From Ichthyophthirius multifiliis (Eukaryota > Ciliophora > Oligohymenophorea > Hymenostomatida), in assembly GCF_000220395.1 (NCBI RefSeq), contig NW_004086338.1:1-57647 (forward strand): a stretch of 57,647 nt of DNA, written 5' to 3'. Each line of letters begins with the position of its first letter. Position 1 is the stretch's first letter. The notes beneath the pieces were generated by a model. That model was not told the origin of the DNA and did not search any database. It saw only the letters and a list, made by a program, of their open reading frames with translations. Positions 1 to 11,908 of this stretch are shown here, one piece after another. The translations under genes were made by a program, and so were the position numbers.

Positions 1-1530
1 AATTTATTATAAAAATTTTTATTTTTCGTTTTCATCTTAATCCTATAAATTTTACTATTATTTATTTATTTAATTTCTCAAAATATTAAAAAAATAGATT
101 AATTTTTGTTTTTTTTTTATACATTTAAATTGCATTTTAATTATTAGTTTTCTATTTATAAAACTTTTATTATTTGATCTTTATTAGCTATTTATTTCTA
201 AAGTTCTTATTATTCACATTATTAATATTTACACTCATTATTGTTAGTATAGTTATATAATTCATTTTCTAATAAATCAATATTGTATTTTTTTATCTTT
301 ATATTAATTAAAAAGTTTTTTAGAAAATAAATTATAAATACTTATTTATTTTTTAAATGATTTCCGATTTTTAATTATTTAAAGATTATACGAGCTTCGT
401 TACTTTTCAATATTATAATATATTTAAAAATTGATTCATATTTTTAATTATATTGTACTATGGAGATTCATTTTTTATTGTGTGATTTAAAACAGTACTA
501 AAGTTTTTTTACAAATTACTATTTATTATATTCTTATTGTTTCTTTATAATTCAGGTATATTTACTTTATTATTAATATTATTATTATTATTTTAGTTTT
601 TTATTTTATCATTATATTATTAGTTTAGAATATGTTTATTGGTTAAATGGTTTCTTTTTTTGTTTAGAAAATAAATTAATATTTTTAAAAAATAAAAATA
701 AGAATTTTACTTTATTAAAATTCATTTTATTATTATTCTTTTGTATATGTTTAAGTATTAAAAACATCATTTTATTTATATTTTCTATTTAATGTAATAT
801 TAAAAATATTTAAGTAATATTTTTTTTTTATGAATATATTTTTAAATTAAATTTATTTAAATATTTACTCTTAAAGTTAATTTTAAGTTTTTATAAGATT
901 ATCTATTATTTCACTTCTCTTTTAAAATTTATATATCATAATATAATTTGGCATATTAATCAACACATTTTTGAATTATTTATTATTCTTATAAATAAAA
1001 TTAATTTTTTATTATATATTTTTAAATATCAAAATCTATTACTCCTGCTAATTTTTGTATAGCTTTATGTTTAATATAAACCTATATTTAAAGCTTTTTT
1101 TTATATTTATTAATATAAATATAAATTTTTAATTTTTATTTACATTTTTTGATTGAAATTCTTTTTTTTTTTCATCCCAAAATTAAATTTGTATTTATAT
1201 TTAATGTTTACATATCAAAAGAGGCTTATTTATTTTAAAACATTGAAGGATTTTTTATTTCATATTTATTATTACCTTATTGTAATTTAAATAAAAAAAA
1301 TATATATTATTATAAATATATAATATTATTAAATAAAATATATTTAACCATCTTTTAAAACTATAAAAATGTAACATTATTATAAATTTAAATTAATTTC
1401 CAATTTTTTTAAAGTTAAAATTATTTAAAAATTTATTTCTTTACAGTCTTATTTATTATATTAAGAAAGTCTTATTATTTTCGACATAATTTTAATTCTT
1501 TTTTTAATATTTACCTAAAATTAAAATAAA

Positions 1531-1586
<56 letters not shown>

Positions 1587-1962
1587 ATTATTATGGTTTA
1601 TATATTAAAAAAATAAAAATATATATTTTTTGCTTAATTTTTATTAAAATAAGAATATTTATTTTTATTTCATAAATTTTTTTTATGAAATCTTTTTTTT
1701 TTAAATAATATTTTTTTTTAATTATTTTTATTTATTAATTTTGAATATATTTTGCTTAAGAACATTTTTTTTTTTTAATTTGAGTTTATTTATATAAAAT
1801 TTTAAATATTTAATTTTTTTTTTTTTTTAAATAAAAAAAATTAATTAAAATTAAATTTATATAAATCAAATTTAATTTGGGGGTATTTTCAATAATTTAT
1901 CCAAAATTTAAAATAAATAAATATATATTATATATTTTTACAATACATATATTTTTAAATAT
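1..1962. other. AT-rich spacer without a supportable gene
   Basis: Almost pure A/T with short homopolymer runs and a (TA)n tract at about 1533-1581. I saw no conserved motif on either strand with TAA/TAG read as Gln. It lies downstream of the GTPase gene, so its right edge includes that gene's 3' untranslated region. Confidence 0.6.
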
Positions 1963-2696
1963 TCATGATATTTAGCTTTTTTTGTTTTACTTTATAATAA
2001 ATGAAATTTAAACAAAAACATTTTATATATCTTCTTTTTATGAATCTTTGTCAAGATAAAAAATTTAATTTTATTGAAATTTAATATAATCTTTATTTTA
2101 ACTTAAATTTCTTATAATTTCTTTATCAGTTTTATCTGTAAAATTACTAATAATAATAATGTAAGGATGATAAAAATTTTCTAATATATTATGGATATTT
2201 TCTATTTATATTTGTATAGATTCTTCATCAGAATCATATTTTAAAACGAATATATATCCCTCAAAGGCATTTAATTACTCTGCACTACATTTACTAATTG
2301 AATCATAAGAATTTTCTACCATTTTAAAATTTGTAATATAAATATCTTGAATAGTTTATATTTCATAATCAAAAGGATCTAAAATTATATATATATTAAA
2401 AAATAAAAATAACAAAAAGAATATAAATATAAAAGGAATTTACGCTATGTTTATGTTAATATATTTAGATTAGAAATTCTATTCATAAATTTACATGCAA
2501 AATATGATTTCCCAGATTAGAAATCTCCAACATAATTTATATTATATTTTTCTATTTAAAAACCATTAATTTAACGTAAAGAAGGTTAATTTGAACGAAT
2601 ATAATGCAATGTACAATCTTAAACTAAATGGTCATTAATACTTGATCTTTTTACTATACTTGTATCACATAGATCTTTACATACTTAACTTCCCAT
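1963..2696 (-). CDS. Divergent Ras-like small GTPase (degenerate G3 motif)
   Basis: Two exons, 2444-2696 and 1963-2378, separated by a 65-nt GT-AG intron (2379-2443), give 222 residues ending at TGA. The start is the first in-frame ATG. After a basic N-terminal extension of about 50 residues comes a P-loop, GDFQSGKS (residues 57-64). A switch-I-like stretch (DYEIQTIQDIYI) follows, and a G4-like NFTD stands where Ras proteins carry NKxD. The G3 motif DTAGQ is not recognisable; ENSYD occupies its place. The overall strand/helix order and length fit the Ras/Rab fold. The missing G3 suggests weak or no GTP hydrolysis, and no C-terminal prenylation Cys is visible. A Ras/Rab-like fold is well supported; the subfamily and function are unknown. 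It lies downstream of TRAPPC8 on the same strand, which may be coincidence. Confidence 0.75.
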
Positions 2697-3279
2697 AATT
2701 TTTGTTATGTCTTTTGTGTTTTTTTGTATGTTTTTTTTGTTTTTTATAAAAATTATAAACCACAAATAAAATAAAAATAATTATTTATAGAAAATATGAC
2801 TTAACAAAAATTAAATTAAAAATTTATTTAGAATAAAAAAGTTATTAATTTTATAAAATTATTATTTTTGAAGTCATTTTTATATTTAATTTTATAAAAT
2901 TATTATTTTTGAAGTCATTTTTATATATATATAGTTTTTTTTAAAATATTAAGATTTTAATAAATTAATAAAAATAAAAAAAAAATTAAGTACATTTTTC
3001 TAATTAGAAAAATTAATAAAAAGTTTATTTAATTTTTTTTATTTTTTAATTGAAAAAAAAAAAAAAAAAATTAGAAAAAATTTATAAAAAAAAAATATTT
3101 AGTAAAAATCTATAATAGCATAAAAAAAAAAATATTAATAAGAAAAATGTCAACTTAATTTTTTTATTTTATTTAAATAAAATATATATAACTTTAATGT
3201 TTTTTAAAATATTTTTTATTTTATATTAAAAATAAAACTAATAGATTTATTTATTTTTAATTTATATTTATTATTTTTT
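2697..3279. other. Intergenic spacer with a 41-bp direct tandem duplication
   Basis: AT-rich gap between two minus-strand genes. It should contain the GTPase promoter and the TRAPPC8 3' end. The only distinct structure is the duplication at 2846-2927. No gene is supported. Confidence 0.6.
2846..2927. repeat. 41-bp unit repeated twice in tandem
   Basis: A 41-bp unit containing TTTTTGAAGTCATTTTTATAT occurs twice back to back, starting at 2846 and 2887, with essentially identical copies. In such AT-rich sequence the shared GAAGTC core makes the duplication unmistakable. It looks like a recent replication-slippage event. Confidence 0.8.
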
Positions 3280-3885
3280 TCATAATTAATTTATATTTAT
3301 TTATAAATTATCTAATTATTATTATAGATTGTATTCATATTTTATCATAGAATTTTTATTTTTTTCGAAATCACTCAAATTTAATATTTAGTTTTTCTCG
3401 AATTTATTTATAAAAAATACTAATTGGAATTAATTTAATGTATATACTCCTTGTTTAAAAAATATTCCTGTTATATTTAAACTATCCTTTTATAGATAAG
3501 TAAAATTATAAAAATTCTTTAATGTTTCTCCTTCCCAAATACAGGAATTAAATACATCATGGCAAATTTCTTATTCGTTAATTTAAAAGACAAAAAATAG
3601 ACTTTCTTGATGATATATATTTTCAATATTTATTTTAAAATTAACAATACATGCTCTTTATTTATTTATTTATTTTTTAAATATAAATTATATAAAATAT
3701 TTATTTTTTTATTTACGGATTTTCTTGGAAATTATGTTATACTTATTATGTATATTATACATCTATTTTTAAAGGATAATCTTAGTTAATTAGTTTCAAA
3801 TGTAAATCCGTAAATATGCCCATTTTAATTTTAGGCAAAAATGTTACACCATTTAATATTTGATCTATTTTTATATAAAAATAGA

Positions 3886-3958
<73 letters not shown>

Positions 3959-6900
3959 TCAATTTTTTTTAAAAAAATACTTTATTCATTTTATGTTCTC
4001 CATATAATATACAATGAAAGTAAATCAGGACTTTTAAACTGAATAGAGTTTTTTTAGAATTACTTATAAATAAATTACATATCAAATAATATGTAATTCA
4101 AAATATTTTAAAAAGTTATTTAAAAATCATCAATTTATTAAAATTTTTAAGAAATCTAATGATTTTAAATATCAATAAACTCGAATTATTTTTCATTTAA
4201 TTAAATTAATTATTTAAAATTGGAAATTTCTTATTCTTCGTTTTCTTATACATCATCATCCGGTTAGTTATTAATTTACATATATGATTTATTTGCAGAA
4301 CAAAAAGAAAGAGATTTTCTAAGAGTTCGACTTTTTTATATTTCTAGTTTATTATATTTTTATAATTATAAATTAAAATATTAATCTTTTTCAATAGATT
4401 TGTAAACATCTGGTATTTTTTTAAATTTCCAATTTTTTTCAATAATTATTATTTAATTAATTTATAGATTCTCAAAGAATTTTATTTATTCTTATTATAT
4501 ATCATTTTAGAAAAATTTTAATTATAAATATTATAAATTCTAATTGAAAAAGTTATTAGTATCTAAATTAAAGAATTTCTTTACCTTTTTTTTTAATATA
4601 TATATATTTATAAAAAAATAAAAAATACTTAAATTTTTTAATGAAATCTAACATATCTAATCCATTATGTATCCAAACATTAATATTAAAATAAAATTTT
4701 AACTTTTTAAAATTAATCAAAACAAGCTCTTATATAGAAATTAGAAAAATAGCTTTCATTAGGCTAAATTATAACATTTTTTAAATGTAAAGTTTTTTAA
4801 CCAAAAATTTAAGAATTATTAAAATAAATAATTATGTTAGTAATAGGCAAATTTCCTGTATTTTTTAGTTCTAAAGTTTTTTCTTTTATTTCCCCAAGTA
4901 AAAATTCTTTATTTTCATTTTTATCAAAAATTTCCAGTTTTCCTATTTTTGGTAAAATAATAAACTCATTTTCTTTAAAAAATTAATTTTTATTAAAATA
5001 AAATTTCTCGTTTAATTATTTAAATATTATCCATTATAATCCTTATATTTTTAAATTTCCCTCTTCTTTTGGAATTAAGGTTATACTCAAATCTATTGTT
5101 TGTTAATTTTACATTATAATTAATTGATGTATTTCTTCTTCTATGTATATATGATTTTCCTCTATTTCTTTATTTTTAGGAATAAAAGTATATATTAATT
5201 TTAATTTTTATATGTAAAAATTTGTTAAAAGAGGATTTTTTAATTAAAGGTTAAATTAAACGGGTTCATCTATGAATATATGTCTTATAAAATTATTTGT
5301 CTTAAATAATTTTTATCTTTCTTCTATTGAGGTAAATGAAATGGATTCTAAAATAAATTACTATTGTAGTAAGTGTATTTAATTTGATTTTTTTCTTTTA
5401 AATTTAAAGAAAGTATTATTCCAATTAATTTATTTTTATAAATTGATTTTTTTATTTTTTTAAAAGAAAATTAAAGATTTTTGTTTCTTATATTTAAAAG
5501 AATTAGGAATATAAATAATTTCATCTAAAATTTAGATATTTAAATTTTTTTAATTTATTATTGGAATTTATATTTGAACTTCGTTTTCATCTATTTAATG
5601 GAGTATTTATTAATCTAAATTACTTAAAAAAATTATCATATTTTATATCAAAGTTTCATGATTTTATTATTAATCTTTTTATATTTTTTTTGTTTAAAGA
5701 TTAAACATTAATTTCTTAAAATGAAGAGCCATTTAATGCTCTTCTACTTTTAAACAATATTCAGTTATTTATTTGCAGACATATATTTATAGAATATCCC
5801 ATTAGCTATTATTTAGAGCAGTATGAACAATTATAAAACATCTTATTGAATGTTTATGGAAAATCATTTTTTCATATTAATAACTTACTATTACTAGATT
5901 TTGACAAAACTTTCTTTTTTAAGAAGGCAATATTTTTAATTGCATATAAGAATATTATTCTTAGAGTAAAAGTTAAAATATATCATGTTAATAGTTTTTG
6001 TCTTATTGTAAATAATATATTGATTAAAAAAGTTAATCTAATAATTATTCATTAAAAACATCATCTATTTTCATTTTTTTAAATTAATAAAAATAATTTT
6101 TGTGTGTTTTTTTTATTTTTTTACAATTATATTATATAAATATTTTAAAAATAATAACCCTGATCACAAAATTAGAAAATTATGTTTACTTTACATAAAA
6201 TTCAATTGAGTTTTAAAGGGTATATAATATTTTTAGTATATCTTATTGTTTATAAGCGTTTGAATTTTCCAAATTAAATAGAATATAGCAATAAATTTCC
6301 ATTTCTTAACAATTCGCGAAATGAACATGAGATTTTTCCTTTTTTTAAAAAAAATATAAATAAAGGAATATTATATATATTTTCTATTTTTTTTATTACT
6401 TTAATTTTTTTATTGTATAATTTATAAAAGTTTTAAGCTTATTCATAATCTTATATTAAAAAGTTTAAATCCCCTAAATATCTTAATATTATCTCAATTT
6501 ATGTCATTTAATATATTTCTCCGGGTTTAGCCACTTATTTTTATTTCCAGATTTTTTTAAACTTATCTTTTAAAGAGGTTTTTCGCATTTAATATTACTA
6601 ATACATGACTATTATTTTATTTTCTATATAAGAAATTATGCTTTAAAAAACTTTATTTTAAATAAAATCATCTGTTTAGAAATAATCTTATTAATTTAAA
6701 ATTTTATGATCTTTATTATAATTAGTTTATTTTTGGTTAATAAAATATTTCTTTGTAATATTTTTTTGCCATAAATCAAAGTGAAAAATAGGATCTAATG
6801 AATTTATATTCAAAAATTAAATTATATAGTTTTAATACATTTATTGTAATAAAATAATTAATTCATTTTTTTCACTATCTTTTATTGGATTTGAAAAATC

Positions 6901-7949
6901 ATTAAATAAAATAATAACATTTTGTATTTTGTTTATTTCTTCATTGCAATTATAATAAATATTATTGAGTTTTTATTTATTATCATTACTTATATTAATT
7001 ATAATATATATATATTTATATAAAACAAAGTAAATAAAATTAAAAATTATTTATTATATTTTTTATATAATTTTAATTTTAAAATTATATCAAAAAAAAT
7101 ATATATATATTTATTTTATTAAATAGTTTAAAAATAAAAAAAAAAAAAATGTAAAATAAATAATGATAAAATCTTTATAGTAATATAATTTTTAACATTA
7201 TTAATTTACATTTTATTAATTATAAAATATTCTTTTTTTTATAAAAATTGGAGAAATAAACTTTAGTTGATTTTAATAAAAAAAATAAAATAATAATATA
7301 TAAATTAATATTTTATATTTTTATATATATTTATATATTTATATATTTATATATTTATATTTATATATTACTCAATTTTTTTTATTTAATCTAGAATATT
7401 ATCTGTAATTAAAACGCAAATAAAAACACATACTGGATGATCCAAAAAATTTATATCATAGAAATATTTGCAATGCTTTAATATATTATTTTAATTTTTT
7501 AATTTTTTTTTTTATTTTTACATCTTGTAGTGTTAAACAACATTTAGAAAAATAATTATTCATAAAGCATTCATTATTTAAATTCTTTTTATTAATAATA
7601 TATAAACTTTAGTTATTTTTATATATTTTAAAACATCTTTTATAAGTTAAGAATTTTCTGTCTCCATTATTTTTTATAGTTCATTTTCATATTATTTATA
7701 AGTAATATATTCATATTCAGTATCATCAACAAAGTTTAAATATATATTCTCTATTTTTCTTTTTGTATAATTAATAGTTAACTATTATGTTGGTTTTTTT
7801 AGTAGACCAAATGGTAGAAAATACTCCGCTGGGGTTATTCCTAACTTTAAAAAATATTATTTACATTTATCTGAAGCACTAACTATGCATTTAATGTTAA
7901 ATTAACTTTTAAATTTTTAAATAATATTTTATTAAAAATATATATCCAT
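3280..7949 (-). CDS. TRAPPC8: TRAPP complex subunit TRAPPC8 (TRS85) homologue
   Basis: A multi-exon minus-strand gene from ATG at 7949 to TGA at 3280. The N-terminal exon carries the TRAPPC8 signature region (CIVSASDKCKQYF then AEYFLPFGLL). At about 7420-7475 follows FLDHPVCVFICVL, matching the conserved 'HPVA' segment. The 6470-6660 region (SIISYIENKIIVMYQ, then KPGEIYQMTQIEIILRYLGD) matches the helical core before the TPR-like repeats. Near 4800-5050 are IPKEEGNLKIQGLQW and LLGEIKEKTLELKNTGNLP, the Ig-like C-terminal domains. The last exon ends with FKQGVYTLNQFQLVFF, like the human C-terminus. Introns include 7476-7521, about 44 nt just upstream of VKKFFNLD, and a (TA)n-bearing one near 3900. 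In other organisms TRAPPC8 defines TRAPPIII, the Rab1/Ypt1 exchange factor for ER-Golgi traffic and autophagy. Exact exon joins near 5400-6050 are unresolved. Confidence 0.8.
3897..3944. repeat. (TA)n microsatellite inside a TRAPPC8 intron
   Basis: An alternating TA tract in the intron that separates the IIWRTQNEQ exon from the NIKWCNIF exon of the TRAPPC8-like gene. Confidence 0.8.
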
Positions 7950-8668
7950 ATATAAAAAATAATTTATATTATTATTAGTATATTATATATTAAAATTTTT
8001 TATTTTATTTTTTTATTTTAAATATTTTTTTTTTATTTTATAATTTATTTTTCTTTTTTTTATATTAGAGAGACTATTTTATTGATTTATATATACATAT
8101 TATTAAAAGTTATTCCAGATTATATTATTTATTTACTAAATATAATATTTTTATATCTATATAAAGTTAATTTTATTTACAATACATAATAATAATAATA
8201 TTTATAGTTTTTATATTAAATATAAAGTATATATTATTATATATATGCATGTTTGTTTCTTTAAATATATCTATAATTTGCTTTTTTAAAAAAAATTAAA
8301 TATTCTTAATATAAAAATATTAAATGTATGTTTAAAAATTAACCATAGATATATATATTAATTTTTTTCCAAAAGATTGTAAAAATTAAATAAAAATTAC
8401 TAATTTATTAAATAAATATTTATGAACTCAAAAATAATAAATCATTTTATAAAAAAATAGATAATTAATAAAATGTTATTATAAAAATTAATATTATATA
8501 AACAAAAAAATACATTATATTAAAAAAGATTAAAAGTCTTAAAAAATAATAATTATCGAAAATATATAAATAAAATAATATAAATAAATAACTAATAAAG
8601 AATCCATTTTAATTCTTAAAAAAAATAAAATAAAAAATTTATAAAAAAAATAAAACAATATCCAAAAA
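7950..8668. other. Divergent intergenic spacer (TRAPPC8 / pyruvate kinase-like)
   Basis: AT-rich region between two divergently transcribed genes. It must hold both promoters, but I can point to no specific box. No coding signal is visible. Confidence 0.6.
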
Positions 8669-10851
8669 ATGCATAATTAATTATCACCTTTAAAAATTCC
8701 TAAAAGCCAAAGTTTCTTAAAAAAAAAGCATATTGTGCCAAATCCCGAGAAGAATTACTTGAAGAAAGTCATGACATAATCCAACCACAATCTTAATTTC
8801 GCCGAACAAAAATAATTGGAACAATATCAGATAAGTAAAACACTTATGAAAAGTTAAAAGACTTAATAAAGGCTGGTTTAAATATTTTTACAATAAATAT
8901 GGCTTATTGTACTACCAAAACAGCAGAAGAATTAAAAAAATACCGAGATTAACTAGAAAAGAGTTAAATAAACAAATACCTATTATATGCACTTTAAAAG
9001 GATCATTAATTAGAATAGGGTTATTATAAAAGCCATAAATTTATTTAAAAAAAGGCTAGTAATATAGATTGATTTTACGTAATAATATTTTAGAGAATGA
9101 TCATTACTGTGGAATAGATGAGAAAGAATTAGGTTAAAAGATAAAAATAGGGGATACTATAATTATTGATTATGGATAGATTTCTATGGGAGTTTTGAAA
9201 ATAGAAAAGTCTTGTGAAAGTATTAAGTATTTAAAGGAAAATTGTGGGTATTTAAGTGATGAATTCCAAGAAGTGGAATCTCATTCGAAAAAATTAATTA
9301 ATTAATAATGTTAAATAATAGGTAGTTCTTAAACTTAAATAGAAGGAGATTTTGTAAAAAATGTATAAAAAGGAGATTTTTATTGTATTTATGAAGATGA
9401 AAATAATGATAATTTATTTGCTTAAAAATTTAAATAAAATAAGAAAAAAGAGAAAAATTATAAAGTCATTGTTTGTTAAATTGATAATGATTGTCTTTTG
9501 AGATCACATAAACCACTTTTTATTTATTAGAAGAAAATGCCAAGTACTAAATCTAATTTTATAATAAGGTAAAAGCTAATAGAAAATATAAAGGAAAATT
9601 AAAGAGAGTAAATTGTAAGTAGTGAAGATGAAGAAAATTTCAAAGAATAAGAATTTTGTGAAGATGATGATGATTATTATGATGATGATTAGGGTAATAC
9701 TAAATATTTAAATAATATATATATATGAATATATATAAATATATAAATATATATATATATGTATTTAAACATATGTTTATATATATACATAATATTTATA
9801 TTTACAAAACTTTTTTTTTTTTTTTTAGAATTTATAACACCAAAAGATATAAATGATATTAGTTGGTGTGTTGATAATAATATAGATTGCATATGTATAT
9901 CTAATGTTCAATCTTCTAAAAATTTAAAAGCTGTAAAAAATATAATTGGGAAAAATAAAAATAGTATATCATTAATAGCTAGAATATAATCTAAAGAAGG
10001 TATATTTTTATATAAAAATTAATCCGCATAATTATAATAGATATAAAAATATTAATTATATAATAAATATAAATATATATATATATATAGCTGTTGAAAA
10101 TATAGAAGAAATAATAAAAGAATCTGATGGCATATAAATAGCTAGAGGATATTTAACTATACATATGCCTGTAGAAAAGTTATTTGTATAATAAAGAGAA
10201 ATGATAAAAAAATGTCATGAATATATGAAGCCAGTATTAATTTCTTGTAATATATTAAATTCTATGGTTTCCTCATTATTACCCTCAATGTCTGAAATAG
10301 GGGAAATATCTAATTTGGTAAATGAATATGTAGATGGTATCATTTTATCTTCGGAAACTTCATGTAGTACTAATCCTGTCGAGGCCATAAAAACATTAGA
10401 AAAAGTTTGCATTGAAGCAGAAAATATAAGAATTTTGGATAGTATTTATAAACTTAATAGCAGCTAATAACTTAGATCAGCTAAAACAACTATCTAAAGT
10501 TGTATTATTGAGTGTGCAATTTAAACTGCTTTTAATATTAATGCTAAGTTTATATTTGCGTTTACTACAAGGGGATATACGGCTTTGAAAATATCAAAAA
10601 TGAGACCTTATTGTCCGATTTTAGCAATTACTTCAGATAAAAGAGTGGCTAGAATTTTAACTTGTGTATGTGGGATTTAAAGCTTGTTGATTGAGAGTTT
10701 AATAGGAACAGAATTTATAATGAAATAGATTATTAATATTTAAAAAAATGAAGGAAAGTTATTTCCAGGAGATTTTGTGGTAATTACTTATGGAGATATT
10801 GAAGATAAAGCAAATTAAACAAACAATATAAAGGTTATTATAGTAGAATGA
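8669..10851 (+). CDS. Pyruvate kinase-like protein, catalytic residues largely lost
   Basis: The protein of about 646 residues follows the pyruvate-kinase order: RRTKIIGTISDK (domain A start), INMAYC where active enzymes have LNFSHG, CTLKG in place of the DTKGPEIR motif, a B domain (IKIGDTIIIDYGQIS), FITPKDINDISWCVDN, ARIQSKEAVENIEEII, ARGYLTIHMPVEKLF, then the C domain (TTRGYTALKISKMRP). Against muscle enzyme numbering, R73, D113, K270, E272 and D296 all appear replaced (T, T, R, Q, Y), and the PTRAE motif is gone. An acidic, Asp/Glu-rich insertion precedes the intron at 9694-9828; a second intron is 10000-10090. The single TGA stop is at 10849. Two frame problems occur: near 8712-8728 (17-nt GT-AG segment or a miscalled A run) and near 8956-8959 (one base missing). 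The fold is clear; catalysis is very unlikely. Confidence 0.85.
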
Positions 10852-11011
10852 AATTTTATTATTTAACCAAAAAAAAAAATTAAAATAAATATATATATAT
10901 ATATATTATTATATTTTTAATCGAATATTTAAATAAAATAATTTATATTTATATTTAATTTTAGAATTTTTTTTTTTTTATATTTTTTAAATAAATATTA
11001 TATATATAATT

Positions 11012-11844
11012 ATGAATACTAATGTGTAAGAAAATGCTAAAATTAAACGTTAATTAATTTTTGCAAATGATCTCATAGAATAATTACGTAAGGAAAATTA
11101 GGCAATAGATGATTAATTGCATTAATGTCGTTTAGTAAAACACAATAAAAAATATACATTTATTTAATATATATGAATAATTATAAAAAATAAGGAAAAA
11201 GAAGATTATTATAATGAATATTAGAAATTATTATAAGTAAAAATGCGTATAAATTAAATAATAAAATAAGAAATATAAAAAAGCAAAGAATAAGATAATT
11301 AAAAAATACAAAATTTAATTTAAGAAAATAAAAGATTAAATGATTAGACTAATTCATAAATGAGAAAAATTGAATAAATTGAAATTGAAAATAACAATAA
11401 AATAGAGACGATAAAAAGCTTGAAAAATCAACTAATGATGATCACTAATAGTCAATCTTAGGAATAAATAAATGAGGATATATGGGATTATAACGAAAAA
11501 TAACATTTTGATAATTAAAACTAACTCAAAAAAAATATAGTCAATTTAAAAAGAATATAATATTGTATCAGTATAATTAAATAATATTTTAGCAGAAAAT
11601 AGGGTTTTAAGAAAATTAGCAAAGGTGCCAGATAATTATGGATTTGATATAGAATAAATAAAAATTAATGATTTTAAAAGAGTAGAAGATTATAAAGCTG
11701 AAATTAGATATTTAGTTAAAGAATAAGAAGAATTTGAAGGTGAAAGAATTTAATTAAGAAATAAAATTAGAATTCTTTAAAATATGCTTGATAAGCATCC
11801 ATAAGGTGAAAGATATGCAAATTTAACACCTATAGAAATGTAAA

Positions 11845-11908
<64 letters not shown>

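Noticed and set aside
1533-1581. (TA)n tracts as regulatory elements
   Set aside because: Equivalent tracts occur in introns and spacers throughout, so there is no positional link to genes.
3607-3789. Plus-strand 60-codon reading frame
   Set aside because: It is antisense to the TRAPPC8 C-terminal exons, is Phe/Ile/Tyr-rich and has no motif.
5846-6055. Plus-strand 69-codon reading frame
   Set aside because: It lies opposite the middle of the TRAPPC8-like gene; hydrophobic composition comes from T-runs.
9689-9892. Minus-strand poly-Tyr/Ile frame
   Set aside because: It is antisense to the pyruvate-kinase-like intron with a TA microsatellite.
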